A stretch of DNA of 64,000 bases, taken from positions 3,258,001 to 3,322,000 of the forward strand of contig JADJLQ010000001.1 in the NCBI GenBank assembly GCA_016709995.1, given 5' to 3'. Below the pieces are notes generated by a model. That model saw only the letters and a list, made by a program, of their open reading frames with translations. It was not told the DNA's origin and searched no databases. This stretch comes from Saprospiraceae bacterium. Its GTDB lineage: Bacteria; Bacteroidota; Bacteroidia; Chitinophagales; Saprospiraceae. Made by a program: the position numbers and the translations under genes. This document shows positions 63,509-64,000 of the stretch, piece after piece. Position 1 is the first letter of the stretch. Each line of letters starts with the position of its first letter.

Positions 63509-64000
63509 ATGTCTAACAGGAATCTTGACTCTACCGTTATTACCGTGGCCGCTGAAGCAATAGATGTCATTAGCGAGGTACGAAGAAAAGAAGTACTACT
63601 TGCAGCAGGAGCCTTACAAAACGCGATTTTCAACAGCGCTAACTTCTCGATTATCGCTACCGACGCGAATGGAGTTATTCAACTATTCAATGTCGGAGCC
63701 GAAATAATGCTCGGCTACACTGCCTCCGATGTGCTGAACAAAATCACTCCTGCTGAGATTTCTGATTCTCACGAAGTGATCGCGCGCGCCCAGTCATTGA
63801 GCCTCGAACTAGCTACCCCGATAGCACCAGGTTTCGAGGCCTTGGTCTTTAAGGCTTCACGCGGAATTGAAGACATCTATGAATTGACCTACATCCGCAA
63901 GGACAGCAGCCGTTTCCCAGCCGTTGTATCGGTCACCGCGCTGCGCGACGCTCAAAGCGACATCATAGGTTACTTATTGATCGGTACCGATAACACGGCG
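63509..64000 (+). CDS. PAS-domain sensor protein, N-terminal part (3' end outside window)
   Basis: The frame from ATG 63509 stays open to the window end (164 codons). After a short helical start comes a PAS domain: ALQNAIFNSANFSIIATD, NVGAEIMLGYTASDVLN, then a PAC-type end, TYIRKDSSRFPAVVSV, and LIGTDNTA. This block is typical of the first PAS domain of proteobacterial hybrid histidine kinases or diguanylate cyclases, with the output domain expected beyond the edge. The AGGAGG site, the roughly 50 percent G+C of 63541-64000 (231 of 460 by my count) and the codon use differ from the rest of the window. Confidence 0.88.
   Translation, partial: MSNRNLDSTVITVAAEAIDVISEVRRKEVLLAAGALQNAIFNSANFSIIATDANGVIQLFNVGAEIMLGYTASDVLNKITPAEISDSHEVIARAQSLSLELATPIAPGFEALVFKASRGIEDIYELTYIRKDSSRFPAVVSVTALRDAQSDIIGYLLIGTDNTA

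Noticed and set aside
63466..63516. 16-codon frame across the PAS gene's ribosome-binding site
   Set aside because: Too short and overlapping the translation start; no evidence that it is a leader peptide.
1..64000. CRISPR arrays, insertion sequences, prophage genes or rRNA operons
   Set aside because: No regular spaced repeats, transposase motifs, phage structural genes or rRNA-like sequence were found on either strand.

Overview
The window comes from the chromosome of a Bacteroidota bacterium, most like the Saprospiraceae, the free-living or sludge-associated Sphingobacteriia-type lineages. The signs are: a SprE/PorW lipoprotein of the type IX secretion system (T9SS) together with secreted proteins that end in T9SS-type sorting domains; a TonB-dependent receptor; DUF2911, GSCFA and DUF4097 proteins; an ECF sigma/anti-sigma pair; and exact TAnnTTTG promoter boxes in front of many genes, with no Shine-Dalgarno sequence at the starts I inspected. 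Base composition is moderately AT-rich. I found no rRNA, insertion sequence, prophage or CRISPR array. One tRNA gene is present.

Layout, left to right. 1-530: the end of a membrane-anchored protein followed by a candidate integron attC-like site. 0.5-5.9 kb: murI, nadB, a TMEM220-like protein and a TonB receptor whose signal peptide is out of frame. 6-11 kb: a cupin, two Gfo/Idh/MocA-type oxidoreductases (one exported by a twin-arginine-like signal, one a lipoprotein) and a CotH-like secreted protein. 11-14.6 kb: a two-gene unit of a trypsin-like protease with a zinc ribbon and a partner protein, then a GSCFA protein. 14.9-17.9 kb: an ECF sigma factor, a HEAT-repeat anti-sigma factor and two DUF4097 secreted proteins, transcribed leftward. 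18.4-21.2 kb: two secreted proteins, tRNA-Thr(CGU) and a PIN toxin-antitoxin pair. 21.4-25.9 kb: SprE/PorW divergent from an M23 peptidase, then a HAD phosphatase. 25.9-30.8 kb: araB, araD and araA for L-arabinose catabolism, interrupted by a membrane gene on the other strand. 30.8-39 kb: a large fibronectin-repeat T9SS protein, an MFS transporter, a DJ-1/PfpI protein and a secreted GH13 amylase. 39-46.4 kb: an M48 protease operon, membrane and secreted hypotheticals, a sugar isomerase-like protein, OmpH/Skp, a VOC protein, a repeat cluster and DUF2911. 46.5-53.8 kb: lon, rnhB, aspartate kinase and two lipoproteins, one transglutaminase-like. 54-61 kb: an ArsR regulator with an operator-like palindrome, a triple fusion SRPBCC-SRPBCC-VOC, DoxX, DUF1304, DUF1801, AraC and VOC genes, and a lipoprotein gene broken at a nine-base homopolymer. 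61-63 kb: a glycosidase-like lipoprotein. 63.5-64 kb: the 5' part of a PAS sensor protein that looks foreign.

The main functional themes are polysaccharide use (TonB receptor, amylase, arabinose pathway, oxidoreductases, T9SS export), envelope biogenesis (murI, OmpH, M23, SprE) and small detoxification or stress genes. The least explained items are the protease/partner operon near 11-13.4 kb, the SRPBCC-SRPBCC-VOC fusion, the structured AT-rich gap near 55.0-55.2 kb, the attC-like site at the left edge and the foreign-looking sensor gene at the right edge. All family assignments are by reading translated sequence; no database search was run.
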